Shown here: in pieces, positions 12,201 through 23,617 of the stretch
How positions within the stretch are numbered: position 1 is the stretch's first letter
How the letters are laid out: each line of letters starts with the position of its first letter
Assembly: GCA_028532985.1 (NCBI GenBank)
Contig: JANCIK010000005.1
Coordinates: forward strand, 3,230,501 to 3,294,500
Reading direction: 5' to 3'
Source of the DNA: Stropharia rugosoannulata
Taxonomy: Eukaryota; Basidiomycota; Agaricomycetes; Agaricales; Strophariaceae
Length of the DNA stretch: 64,000 nt
The notes under the pieces: generated by a model
What the model was told of the DNA's origin: nothing
What the model saw: only the letters and a program-made list of their open reading frames with translations
The model's database searches: none
Made by a program: the position numbers and the translations under genes

Positions 12201-13221
12201 CCTTCATCCTCTCGTCTTCTAACGGTTCTGATACGGAGTGGTCCTGAAGGACATTATCGGTATTCGGAGGCGAGGCTTCCACATTTTCTGCGTCCATCGC
12301 AGCAGCTACAGAGTCTGAGAACGTTAACGCTTCCTCGGCCATGGGGCTTAGGTGTGATCTCTCAGGCGCACTACGTGACAAAAGCACTTCATCATCAGCG
12401 ACGGCTTCCGCAAGAGATTCAGAGAGGGACTGTGAAGTTGTCAGTAAGTGTAATGTGGAGTAATCATGGATGTGACGTACAATAGCACTCTGTTTGCGCT
12501 CAACGTGGTGCTCATCCTCGTCGTCATCTGTCAAAAGCGATTGTATTACGCGTCTTGCAACATCTTGTTCAGATGGCAATAACTCGTTTAGCAATTCTTG
12601 AGCCCTCGCCTTGCGCGCCAGCTCCTTTTCTTGTAAAGCCCTCCGCGCCTCCTCCAATTCTAGCCTGACTCGCGATAGATTGTGAACGGCTGACGAGAGA
12701 ACGCGTAATGTTGTATGATAAGGATGGCTCGACCCATCTGCCGGCGTGTCAGATGCACTTAGTTTGGAGATTGTGGCCTGTATGGCTTCGTCTGAGTATG
12801 TATGCCATTTTGTCGCCAGAACCTCGCTCGAAAGGGGTGTTTCCATTTCCTCCTCTGGTGAATCCGCAGTAACCAGAACATGAGGATAATTCCGATGAAT
12901 ATCGGACGGAGACCCAACGAGGAAGACAGGAGCGACTCGCGTCGTAGTCGGCTTATCCCTTTGCGTCGCGATGCTGGTAAGCGAGGCCGACGACCCTGTG
13001 GCCGAGCCAGTACTTCGAACGTCCAGTGTTCGTCTCTTCTCGATGGAACGAGCGTGGTCATCTCCTATCGTTTGCTGTTGTTCTAATTGCGCCTTCAGTG
13101 TGAAGTAGTTGGTAGATGTCGTTGCTGGCCGTGCATCGCGAGTTCGCCGACTTCGTAAAGGTGATTGTTCCGGTGAAAGAGGGTGGGATTCCACGGGCGT
13201 CTTGCTTTGCGTCGACGCCAT
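9273..13221 (-). CDS. TBC-domain Rab GTPase-activating protein
   Basis: Exons 13221-10013, 9962-9662, 9603-9424 and 9368-9273 join in frame (1261 residues, or 1244 if the 51-nt in-frame intron at 12480-12430 is removed). The first ~850 residues are low-complexity, rich in Ser, Pro and acidic residues, with a short predicted coiled coil (RLELEEARRALQEKELARK). The C-terminal ~300 residues are a TBC domain. The catalytic arginine motif IEKDVGRTMP fits IxxDxxR, the glutamine-finger motif is VGYCQGMN, and DLAAICFSWFLSLF and LFRVWDVFLVDG follow. TBC proteins switch off Rab GTPases in membrane traffic; the target Rab cannot be told. The ATG at 13221 (MASTQ) was chosen; an in-frame ATG 39 nt upstream is also possible. 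Confidence 0.9.
12430..12480 (-). other. stopless 51-nt intron, in phase, within the TBC gene
   Basis: Reading on the minus strand, the segment begins GTACGT and ends CAG. It is exactly 51 nt, in phase 0 and without stop codons. Retention would add 17 residues (VRHIHDYSTLHLLTTSQ) that differ in character from the acidic and Ser-rich surroundings. Splicing is likely but not proven. Confidence 0.6.
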
Positions 13222-13731
13222 TCGAATTATCAACACATGTTCTGGAAAGAACCTTGGCACTTGCTATATGACCTGGATTCAAAGGGACTGAAGTTATTAT
13301 GTCCGTTGCTTACTGGTTCAGCGTAGTGGCATCACCAAGGATGTCATTAACCTGAGTTGCAAACAACCAACAACAACCGGCCCCCCACAGCCGTCGAGCG
13401 CCTTTTTACTTAAGTTGCTCCATCAATATACACCATCAATGCACCATGGAGAATCGGGGAACAAGCAGTCACTTCCGAAGTACTTCAAATATGTTTCAGG
13501 TATTCATGGATGAACTGCGCGTTGGCTGCCAACGAGAAATTATGTACATATGTATATACTTATATGCGCGGTTAAGTAAGCTACCCAAGTCGACTAGAGA
13601 CTTGCTAGAATTTGGCTAGAATTGTGCTAAAGACCCGAAAACCAACCGAAAACAACTCCTTCATGATCTGCATCAAGTACTGATTTGGTGAAGTTATTGC
13701 GGCCTTACGCGGCGTTGTGCGGTCTAGCCGC
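13222..13731. other. intergenic, TBC promoter and lectin-gene 3' flank
   Basis: The region immediately upstream of the TBC gene is Cs- and As-rich (caacaaccaacaacaacc near 13,360). A minus-strand frame reaching 13605 overlaps the end of the next gene and is not coding by content. Confidence 0.5.
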
Positions 13732-15459
13732 TTAGACCAATGGCGCCGGGGTAGCGCCGGGGAACTCGGGGTTGGCGAGACGCTTGCGTACCATCTGGTC
13801 TCGCTTTGCAGCATCAGCTGCAGAAAGAGAGACGGTAGGAAGAGCGGCGCAGTTCGATGAGGCGGGGGCCGGATGAGCAGAGGGAGTGGGCTTGGTGCCC
13901 TGTACCCAGGTGCTTGTGCCATAAACACCCATAGGAAGACTGGAGGGAGCAACACAGATGTTAGACTGATATTTTTATGATCAATATCAAAAACTTACGC
14001 AGCATTGCCCTGGCATTCCTCGTAGACATTACTGGCGTAGCTAGCGGGAATGTTCCAGTAGCATCCCATGATGTCGTAGACGTGGTTGCAGAGGGCAGTA
14101 GCACGAGCCCCAACACACGCGCGGATGCAGAATTCGCCTTCCGAAATGAAGCTCGTCCATTCATGGTATTGAAGATTGTTTCCGAAGCTGTTTCCATACA
14201 GAAGTCCTCCGCCTGGAAACAAAAAATAATCAGTTCAAATAACACAGTTACGATTATAATGAGCGATAAGCATACGAGGGTTACCGGCGCCGTCTGCGCC
14301 CCTGTTGTCTAGTTCACCTCCTGAGTCGCCTTGGGGCACGTTGATCTTAGTGAAATTCCCGACGCCAGTTACCTGAACATATTCAGGGGTCTTGACGAAG
14401 TGGACGCCCTTCAAGGTCCCATTGGGGATGGTGCGAGTACCGCGGCCAGATTTGGTGCAATATGCGACAGCTTCAGCTTCGATATTACCGATAGGCGCAA
14501 GGTACGCTGTTAACAAACAAAGGAAAGTTAGAACATGCTAGGCTATTTTATATCTACAATACTGACGAGGGCCCCAGACGCAGAAGTCACTGGCTGAACT
14601 AGGTCACAAATAAAGAAGATCAGCAGCCAAGTATCAAAGCATCTGACACAAATTTACTTGATAAATGCTGTTTGACAGTTCGAGGAACTGGAGGACGTAG
14701 TACCACAGTTGTTGGTACCATACTGGTTGGATTGCGAAGTCTGCGGGAGAGCAGATAAGGGGTAACCGGTATTCCAGACTTGATTAATGTTTCCTCCGTT
14801 GCATCCATAGATTTGGATCTGAAGGTTTCCGTTAAAAAGCAATCGCAGTATTCAACAAGACAAAACACTAACGCGCGTGCCGCTATCCTGGCTACCATCG
14901 GTGAGATCCAAACATTTGCCCTTGTTAAACCAGGTAATCGTGTTTGCCCAGCGCTGGAAATCAATTAGTATGATGACTAGCACTTCGTATACATTAGGAG
15001 GCACGTACGTTGTAGTCCCACTTTTGGTTCACATTACCCCCTCCACAAGTCCAAATCTGCACTTCCACGGCACTGTGACCAACACCGTCTGTGACACCCA
15101 AGCACTTGTTTCCGAAAACGTGGATTTCACCATTGCCAGCGAATGTCCATTTCTGGCTCGTCGCACCAGTGCACGGCTGGATTGTGACAGCAGCTCCGTC
15201 GGTGTCAGACGCAGCGGTCAAGCATATTCCTAATCACACTATTAGTATGATCAAAGAGCCTCAGTAATGAATGTATAATTACCCGAGTTGATACCGGGTT
15301 GGAGGAGGAGTTCGCCAATGAAGCTAAGGATAAACACAGTAAATGTCGACGTAAGACTATAAACGACAATGAAATAGCTTACGCAGGGGTGCCTTGCGCC
15401 TTTACTGAGGCAGCCAGGAGAGCGAGAGCAGCGAAGCTTCGAACGCTGACAGAGAGCAT
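13732..15459 (-). CDS. secreted ricin-B-lectin / macrofage-activating-glycoprotein fusion
   Basis: A multi-exon minus-strand gene starting with a signal peptide (MLSVSVRSFAALALLAASVKA). The first ~170 residues are a ricin-type beta-trefoil: ICLTAASDTDGAAVTIQPC, then three QxW repeats (SQKWTF, NQKWDY, NQVWNT), predicting sugar binding. A Ser/Thr/Asn linker with SSSSSN follows. The C-terminal half matches the basidiomycete 'macrofage activating glycoprotein' family: SDFCVWGP, IEAEAVAYCTKSGRGTR, VQVTGVGNFTKINVPQGD, GEFCIRACVGARA, YDIMGCYWNIPASY and PMGVYGTSTWVQG. It should be an extracellular or wall glycoprotein with paired cysteines. Exon joins were checked at both ends (A-F-I-G and N-S-G-I-C); middle joins were inferred from family spacing. 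Confidence 0.85.
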
Positions 15460-16186
15460 TATAAGGAGCGAATTATTTCGATTGAAAAAGAGTGTGGGTC
15501 TGTGGCTTGCGGAAGTCACAGAAATTAGGGGGTTTCTAACAGTGGGTGTTAGCGGAAGAGTGGCCAACAAAAAATCTTGGGAAGCGAACACCGTCATTTA
15601 TATAGGCAGCCCTGCAGCACTAATTGGACGTCCATCTGATTAATAGTATGCACTTACATACATACTATCGAAAAATTCGAAGCTGCTTCATGTGTTCGGT
15701 TCCTGGAATCGCTACCCTTATGAAATCGAGCGCGCTAGTACAATTGATGGTACATGATGGCAACCTCATATGTTGTACGCCAATTGTACGCCGTATGGAG
15801 TCTCAAGTTGTAAAGGGTTGTAACTTGCGCGTCCTCTTCCTGCAATATTTAGGCTGAATATTCCTGCAGCCACGGAGTCCAGTCAGCAAGACAGGGAATC
15901 TTATGACATTACGTGCCACTGCTGTAAGTTATAAGTTGTAAGTACAGTACCAAGTCAGAATGACGTAAGGTCTAAAAGCTATTATGTAAAACCAATGAAT
16001 ATTCACCAAAAGCTGGTCTAAAAGTGGGTACTACCCTCCAGAATGGCAGAACCTCGGAAAAATCTGAGAGTAAAATACTTTTTGGAATATGATGGTATAG
16101 AATCTTCTGGCTATGGTTTACATAGTACGGACACGGACAAAGTCCATCAGTTTAGTTATTATGTGTGTGATTCTGACACATACGGC
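15460..16186. other. intergenic, promoter side of the lectin gene
   Basis: AT-rich, with scattered caattgtacg and tgtacgccaattgtacgcc near-repeats at 15,740-15,795. No gene-like frame is seen. A 153-codon plus frame at 16043-16504 crosses the transposon edge and is not taken as a gene. Confidence 0.45.
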
Positions 16187-16196
16187 GTCTTCTTGA

Positions 16197-17012
16197 GGAC
16201 AATTCTACTGGGAAACCCTGTTTCTCGGAGAAACCGCGTGATGCAGCATTTTTCGGGGTCTTTCCCACGATCAATATGCCTTGCCGGCCGTGATGGCAGA
16301 AAGCGGCACTGTGCGGTTCTGGGGTCCCACATGCCAATGCCGTCCGCAAGCCGTCTGCGTGCAGAAACAACCAAATTGAGCACACAAAAAAACACGACAG
16401 TCCAGCAGAGACTGTCACTCACTCGGAAAATCACCTCTCACGAGCCATTTAACCACGTTCAAGCTACCCTTAAAGCTGCTGTTAGTAAACATACACACTG
16501 CTGAAGATTTAGAAAATTTTATTGAGATTGTTGATAATTTAGAAAGCTTAAAATCACGTTGGTTTATTTATACAAGCGGCCGGCCACGCGCAGGCTGGGA
16601 CACTGGTACACTTGAAGTTCTTCTCCCCGCAGGCAGTGTGTACTCGGTAATAACAGGGTATGTGCTGGCATATGCAAGCCATATGTCATCAAAATAGGGC
16701 AACAATTGGTCTAGCTGTCCAAACTAAATTATGTAGTAATGTGCACAGCAAGTAATTGACATACCTCTGCATATTAGTCTGTCTAATACTATATACTGAG
16801 CTTTACGCACAGTTAAACTGGCTCTTTTCACGTAGTAATGAGCTCGCAAGTCACGGAAAGCACAACTTCTCACGATAGCCTTGCCGAATGGGCGACGTTC
16901 GGCAGACACTGGCACTTCGGCAAGGGTTCCTTGCTGGCACCGGGTTGCTGCGTAAGCAGTCGGAGAAACCCAGGGTTTCTCTGAGAAACGGGGTTTCCCA
17001 ATAGAATTGTCC
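16197..17012. mobile_element. MULE-like non-autonomous DNA transposon (MITE), 816 bp
   Basis: The ends are inverted copies of each other. The left end starts GGACAATTCTACTGGGAAAC at 16197 and the right end, read in reverse complement from 17012, starts GGACAATTCTATTGGGAAAC. Over about 38 positions I count three mismatches, through GTTTCTC and GAGAAACC. Directly outside lie 16187-16196 (gtcttcttga) and 17013-17022 (gtcttcttaa), a 10-bp target duplication with one mismatch. Duplications of 9-11 bp are the mark of Mutator-like elements. No transposase frame is inside; the interior has GC-rich inverted pieces (gccttgccg.., ttcggcaag). It would depend on an autonomous element elsewhere. Confidence 0.8.
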
Positions 17013-17022
17013 GTCTTCTTAA

Positions 17023-18231
17023 TACTATAGACTATTGTTTATTCTGTGAACTAAGGTCGAGCCGGCAATTTAATCGTTCCATCAGCGAAGCCAGGATACT
17101 AGGGGATACTACCTGATACTACTACTTACCACAGTCTGAAGCCTTGAAGTCATCGGAATTGTGGGCATAAAGGTACTCGTTGTCTGTGTTGCGCGTATAC
17201 TCCCGATGGACTGCAGGGTTGCTGTACTAGTATACGACCTGGCAGCATGCGAAAGGCGTCTTTAACGTATAACATATACCCAAGATTTCACGCACTGTAA
17301 ACTACTACAAACCTTAATAGTTGAGCCCCACGACTGAATGCGCTACCCTGTTTTGACGCTAGAAGGCGCTCGGAAACCCGGACCTTGCCGTGATTTGGGG
17401 ACCTAATATAAACGATGCTACCCGTCAACACTCGTGCAAAATGCACTTTTACAGTCGGAATTTTCGTCGACTATGTTTCTGTCAATTGCGCGTGATTGGA
17501 CCGAATCGAATTCTGAGGCATTTGCTAGGTCGCCACGGATAGTGTTACCGCAAAGATGACAGGGAGTACACATATAGATGGAAGTGTTTAGGTGTGAGCA
17601 CGATCTTGTGAACAAATTCGGCCAAAATTCTTCTCACCATTTACGGCGACTTGCTCACAATCATTGGCTACAATAGCCTCCTGGGCCTAACCGTCTCAAG
17701 CACACGCTGTTCACAGTACTTCTGTTCCTTTGTCTTTCATAACCGCAGCAATGTTGACGGCCGTTTATGCTGCAGACCATTAAAGAGAACGCGGGCCATT
17801 CCTTTGCTGCACCGCCTCACTTCGACATCTATCTCGCAGCATCTCTTTGTTCTGTACTAGCACGCGTATATCCAACGAAGGAAGACGGGCAGGGACGATT
17901 CGGTGGGTCCTCCATGCACTGTGATTGTAGGCCCCGATCGTGTGCCCACTAAACTTCCTCCATCTTGTTCTGCAGATAGCGATTTCACCATACTTCACAT
18001 CCTTTCCATCCACGAAAACCGAATTCAAGTCAATTTTCAAACAGCTGAATCTGCTACTTGGTATGAAAACTGTCCATTTCTTGCTGCCTTTTGCTGAAGG
18101 GCGAATTGGCTGGGCTTAGTGCCGTCCCTCTTAGCGCAGGCGGTGCATATAAACGAGTGCGTCGTTGTTTTGATCTTTTATTTCTGTAATAATGATGACG
18201 GCCATTCATAATTCTCAGTTCTCTTCAAGCA
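17023..18231. other. intergenic upstream of the TPR gene
   Basis: No recognisable gene. A short repeat of the form gatactaggggatactacctgatactactac occurs at about 17,093-17,127. The last 200 bp should contain the promoter of the plus-strand TPR gene. Open frames at 17418-17615 and 17780-18040 have no recognisable content. Confidence 0.45.
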
Positions 18232-20258
18232 ATGCCACCAAAGTATTCTCATGTCAAGAAGAGGTCGGCCTCTGGCTTGCTTAAGAAAGGAAAAAATGGC
18301 TCAAACGGTCATCATATCATCAAGGATACACACCATACCCGCACACCAAATCCTCACGCCGACCGCAGCATCACTCAGGCCATGTCCGCAGTCTCTCAGC
18401 TCGAACGAGCTATTGCCCGTATTCTCCTCATCCGCTATGAGCAGGACATTGCCCGCCTTTACTCGACACGGATCTATAGCATTGCCCTTGTACACCTACC
18501 CACTCTTGTCATGCGTTGTGCTACCCTCGGTGGTCCCAGTTGGTTAGCATTCAACCACGATTCGGACGAGATCAAAGACTTTTTCCGTGCGGCTATCAGT
18601 ATGGATATGCGGCAGGCCGGGGAACGCGTTGCAACGAAGAGTGTCTTGTGGTCGTATACGGCTCTCCGCCATTTCGTACGTGTCTACTCGTCACAGCGCA
18701 TATGCGCCATTAATGCCCGTTAGGCTTTGTCCAATAACGTCACGGTGTGCAACAAGCTGGGCCTCCACTCCTTACGCCTTTTGCCCTATTTCCCTGCGCT
18801 TAAGGCTCATCTCGATTCCCTTAAAACTATGCCTCCACCAACTTTCACGAAGCCCCCGCATCTAGGTTCGCTACGGGATGGACAGGATGCATTAGAGGAC
18901 GCGTGCGAACTCAAGTTTGGATGGGTCAACGAATTGGCACCTGCTCACTCCGACTGGGATGGTGACTGGCGGACAAAGATCCGTTACGGGTACGAGAAGC
19001 TAGCCCAAACACTTTGGCGTGTTGCTCGCGAATTTGATGTGCGCGGTTACGGGCTTATACTACGCGAAAAGTTGACTACAAAGTGGTGCGATTGCGGCTG
19101 CTCGACAGACCACCTTGGAGAAGTCTGTGAACGTACCGTTCGTGAAGATGAAGAAGAAAGTGGGGTACGTATTGGGAAACAGAGAGAATGGGACGGTAGG
19201 GGCAGTGGCATTTACGGATGGGAAACAGAGGAAGAAGAGGACATCTGGGAGGTCGATCTTGATTTTGGTGGCCTTGATCCTGATGAATGTGGGGGCGTTG
19301 TCGATGCCGAAATGACTATCGGAGAAATGATGGAATGGCGGTATTTGAGGGCCGAACGGGAGAAAGAGCTTGTACGTTGTCTGCCAATTGTCATCGTCTA
19401 CCATTGTACTAACACATATACTTAGGGTAACGCAGCGTTCCGCAGAGGGGATTATGGAGAGGCTGTGAAGCTCTATGAAGCCGCTCATCATGTTGAATCA
19501 GAACTACCCCTTTACCAACTCAATCTAGCCGCTGCCTATCTTAAGCTTAACAAGTAAGTCGATTTGCTAGATTTTAGGACTGCTCCCCTATATCTGTTCA
19601 CAGTTGGATTGAGGCAGAGAAAGCTTGTACCAAGGTCTTGCAGCAGCATCGCAATGTAAAAGGGCTGTTTCGCCGTGGAAAAGCTCGGAGGATGCTTGGT
19701 CGCAACGAGGGAGCGATTCAAGGTGAATATGATTCGCTTTTAATTAAGCTAATCCTTACAACGGCTTCAGATTTTCGTTCAGTATTGAGGTTGCAACCAA
19801 ACAACTCAGATGCTATCCGTGAACTCACTGCTCTGATATACTCATCAGACAGTAATGATGTTACTAACTCCCCGGAGGAAAACGCAAATCCTTCTTCCTC
19901 GAAGCAGGCGCCAATATCTCAACAAGAGCAGCATGCGGAGACGATGCGGCGCTTAGGCATACCTGAGCCAAAGCCAACAAAACAACCTCCATTCCAGAGA
20001 ACCAAGGCCGACGACAGAAAACTGAAGATAACTCTTCTTTCTGGTGCTCCGGATGGCATTCTTGGGAAATATCGGAAAGATATTGGCCCTAAGGGAGAAC
20101 ATACACATAATTCTCAACAGCAACCGATACCAAGTCGACATGGGAAAGAAAAGGCGGGGTCGATGCGTACACAACGAGCGCGCGAAATGGAGCAAATGCG
20201 TATCGAATGCGTCACCTATCCGAGCTGGGATCGATATACAATCAAAAGAGTGGATTAA
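18232..20258 (+). CDS. TPR-domain protein, probable co-chaperone-type adaptor
   Basis: Exons 18232-18675, 18724-19371, 19426-19553, 19604-19722 and 19771-20258 join in frame to 608 residues. Residues ~365-475 form three TPR helix pairs: GNAAFRRGDYGEAVKLYEAA, then YQLNLAAAYLKLNNWIEAEK, then VKGLFRRGKARRMLGRNEGA. The N in position 2, the N-L-A-A in the second repeat and the K..R in the third resemble the carboxylate clamp that grips Hsp70/Hsp90 tails. The first ~360 residues match nothing I know; they contain a Cys-rich patch (KWCDCGCSTDHLGEVCE) and an acidic run (EEEEDIWEVDLDFGGLDPDE). The last ~120 residues are polar and basic. Role in chaperone binding is an inference from the TPR alone. Confidence 0.8.
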
Positions 20259-20811
20259 GTGGATTAGTCGTCTGAACTCAAAGGTGGTGTCACCTTTCTT
20301 CGTCTCGTGTAACTTTATTGCTTTTGACTGTGTTTCATGCTCTTCTCCTTTCCCATAGTCTCTCTATCGGTTCCCATCTCTCCGACCTAAAGGGCGACCT
20401 TCTGCGAATTTGTCGGCCTTCCTGATTGTTCCTTGTCAACTTATTTATGGGCTATGACTGTTTTGTTCCAGACTCGTCGAAGCTGCAATGTATTTTTATT
20501 GTTTTCATATACCTTCAAAATCGACATGGGAAGTCATAAAGGTCACTGTGTGCGTCGCATTCGCAAGCATCAGGCCCGGAGGGCAAATTGCAGCTATGGT
20601 TTCCTCTCACCTGATCTATGGCATATACTTATCTTATCTTGTTGCGCGGCTTCTATGCTGCTGAACACTGACCTCATCCCACGACTGCTACATCATCCGC
20701 TATCTTCCCCACACATGAATGGGGGTCTTATCTTCTTCACATATAAGCATGCCTGGCAGGACATCCCATCGCACCCCGACACCTGTTAATCGATAACATA
20801 GTACCGTCAGC
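20259..20811. other. intergenic between TPR gene and formamidase
   Basis: It holds the TPR gene's 3' flank and the formamidase promoter. A plus frame at 20433-20789 is not supported by any motif. Confidence 0.5.
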
Positions 20812-23461
20812 ATGGCCACCCAAGCGAACTCTATCCCCCACCCAACCCTGATTTCGGTACAGGATATCTTCGAGTTAACATTCAGGCTACTGATCCTGTT
20901 ACCTAACCACTCAACACTTAGGTCGATCCTTTTATGTGAGAAATATTCACCGCACTATGTCACTTGGTTGATTAAGACAAATATTTAAATTCCGCGTAGA
21001 CCTGCTGAACAGCAAAAGGTGGGTACTTCCCATATTAACATTTATGTAGCATATAACATATCCAAAATATTGCATAGGGGATCCATAATCGTTGGCAGTA
21101 AGCTTTTGCAGCAATCACCCAACTACCTTCCTAAACGTATGTTAGCCCGGATATCCCTCCATTTGCTACCGTCAAGCCCGGTCAAGTGTGTTACGCCTCT
21201 CCTCTCTCATGCAGGTCATTGATTCCCTCTGTAGACTTTCAAGATAGAGTGCGTTGGTAAGACCCCTAGTTGACTGCCACTCTTAAATTTTTACATGTCA
21301 TCTTGGCGAAAGACTGGACGGGTGCTCAGATTGGCAACAATGACTGTATGTAATTCAAAGCATATCTACACATAAGTTACAGTCTAATCTGCATGTCAGC
21401 GAGCGACGATGTGAAGAATGTTGATCTGACTAAAATTCACAACCTTTCCGGGCCTATTGCTGTCGAAGGAGCCGAGCCTGGCGATTGCCTGGTTGTAGAT
21501 ATTCTGGACAGTAGGTCACCAGAATGATCGCCTCTTTGTGCTATGCATAACAAACCCTTGTCCAGTTAAACCATTTGACAAGATGCCATGGGGCTATACA
21601 GTGAGCTTTGTTACCCATAATTAACAAAACCATACTACTGATTATGGTCGGCTTGCGTAGGGCATATTTGAACTTGAAAACGGAGGTGGCTTGTTTGGTA
21701 ATGAATATGCTTGGATATAATAAGTCATTTCTAATGGTAATGAGCGCCCCAGCTCGCGAGTTTAATAGCAAAGCAGCGAAAGCTATATGGGACTTAAATG
21801 GTGAGATGGTCATTATTTCACAATATTAATATCCCAACTCGACTCGAACTAACCGCTTGTATTTTCGTGGCCAAGGCATATATGCCACGTCTCGACATAT
21901 TCCTGGCGTTCGCTTTGCAGGAGTGACCCATCCGGGTCTCATTGGCACAGCTCCATCACCTGAATTGCTGGCAACATGGAACAAACGTGAAGGAGAACTT
22001 ATTGAAGCGCACGGTGTATCTGTTCCGCCTGTCGCGTTTCCGCCCGAGCCGATTGGGGCATACGTCGGTCAAGATTTGGACCCAGAACTTTTCAAGAAAA
22101 TAGCAGCTGAAGGTGCAAGAACTGTTCCTGGACGTGAGCATGGCGGAAATTGCGATGTAAGGCTTTCTCAATTCAACTCTATAAAACGAACTAAATCAAC
22201 ATGCGAAGATCAAAAATCTTTCAAGGTAATACATCCACCCGTTTTTACATATTTTTGCCGTACTTACTAGCGTGCCGTTAGGGGCTCCCGCTGTTATTTC
22301 CCTGTCTTCGTCAAAGGCGCTAATTTGTCGGTCGGCGACTTGCATTTCTCTCAAGGCGACGTTAGTCCCACATACAGTGATTCAGCTAACATTGACTCCT
22401 AACGTTACTTTTTCAGGGAGAGGTAATTCTAATATTGCGCTTTTGATTTGGTTTTCTGAAACTTCGGCCATTTCAGATGTCATTCTGCGGAGCGATCGAG
22501 ATGGTGAGTAGAAACATAACTCCAAAGAGTCTTCTAAGTTGAAGTTTTAGGCCGGAATTATAACCTTTAATACAAGCATAATCAAAGGTGGAGTGGAGAA
22601 ATTCGCCTTGAAGCAACCAATCTTCCTGGTGTGTACTCAGTCGGTTTTGTATTCCACTGAGGAATATTCTAATAGTATTTTAGCCCTCTCCAATTGATCC
22701 GTTATACTCTCAGAAAGTAATGAGTCAATCGAAACTACCCCTTGTTTCAAGTCTACTGATTATGTGCATATTCTTTAGCTTGTCTTCGAGGGCCTCAGTG
22801 TCGACATCCGTATGTGTGTTTCCTTTTAGTTTAACTACCACTCAACATATTTCAGACGGTGATGGGAAACAGTACAACATGGATGCGTAAGCATATGGCG
22901 AAATGATACTTATAACCAACTAACTGCTTTCCAGGACCGTCGCATATAAGCAAGCTGCTCTCAATGCCATTGCGTATCTCATGAAGGTGGGAATATTTCT
23001 ACAGTTATCATTGGCAACCACTAAAATGTCACTCTTTTGAAGATTGGATACAGTACGTTGAGCCATCCCATCCATAAAATTGTCTCATCGCTAATGACAC
23101 GGTAAAGCTCGCGAGCAATGCTGTGAGTGCCTTTAGGATACATTGCCGTTCCAATTTTTGACGTGAACTAGACCTGTTGCTTTCTGCCGCTCCTGTTGAA
23201 AGTCATGTTGGAGCCGTAGTCGTAAGTAACCTATGTCATTGGACTCCATGTAGGCGCCTAACAGCGATGCAGGATTCACCAAATGCTTGTGTAACACTTG
23301 GAATCCCAACCGGAATATTCGAGCACGTTAGTTCGATTTTATATCTATCACAACAGCGCTGCATACTGAAAGTCAACCTTAAGGATATCCTTCCGAATGC
23401 CGATGGTCTCGTAAAGAAGGACTTTGGCCAATGCGCTGTAAGAAGTGACGGCGTTCTTTAG
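20812..23461 (+). CDS. formamidase (FmdA/AmdA family), 26 exons
   Basis: Reading splice sites by frame and family text gives about 421 residues in 26 exons, with introns of roughly 45-85 nt. The order is MATQANSIPHPTLIS, VDPFIPAEQQK, GIHNRWHPDIPPFATVKPGQ, DWTGAQIGNND, HNLSGPIAVEGAEPGDCLVV, MPWGYT, KAAKAIWDLNG, TSRHIPGVRFAG, HPGLIGTAPS, EGARTVPGREHGGNCD, GDLHFSQGD, GE, SFCGAIEM, LVFEGLSVD, VAYKQAALNAIAYL, LLLSAAPVESHVGAVV and PNACVTLGIPTGIFE. These are the conserved blocks of acetamidase/formamidase, which hydrolyses formamide to formate and ammonia. Exon 15 is only 6 nt. No frame break was needed, so the gene looks intact despite its fragmented appearance. The stop at 23459-23461 is used because the alternative needs a 24-nt intron. 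Confidence 0.88.
22417..22422 (+). other. 6-nt microexon of the formamidase gene
   Basis: Bases GGAGAG (Gly-Glu) lie between tttttcag and gtaatt. The exon before ends ..FSQGD at 22360 (donor GTTAGT) and the exon after starts MSFCGAIEM at 22477 (acceptor TTTCAG). Family members read GDGE[I/M].FCGAIEM without a gap, so these two residues are needed. The flanking introns are 56 and 54 nt. Confidence 0.85.
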
Positions 23462-23617
23462 GACGCTGACTATGTCAGTAACTTACGTTGCATGCATTTC
23501 CCGAATTATCCAGTCTCTACCAGCGTTCAGTGATACAGGACATCCATTCCTTCGAAACGTTTTATATATTGTATCGTTACTCAAACAATGCCCATTGCCT
23601 AACAGTAGCAGTTCCTG

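Noticed and set aside
16043..16504. 153-codon plus-strand frame starting MAEPRKNLRVKYF
   Set aside because: It crosses the left terminal repeat and target duplication of the MITE at 16187-16197, so it is half host DNA and half transposon end.
20812..23461. Formamidase as a pseudogene
   Set aside because: All apparent frame breaks disappear with GT..AG introns, and every conserved block is present.
23438..23533. Extra last exon of formamidase ending at 23533
   Set aside because: It would need a 24-nt intron, too short for spliceosomal removal; the stop at 23461 is simpler.
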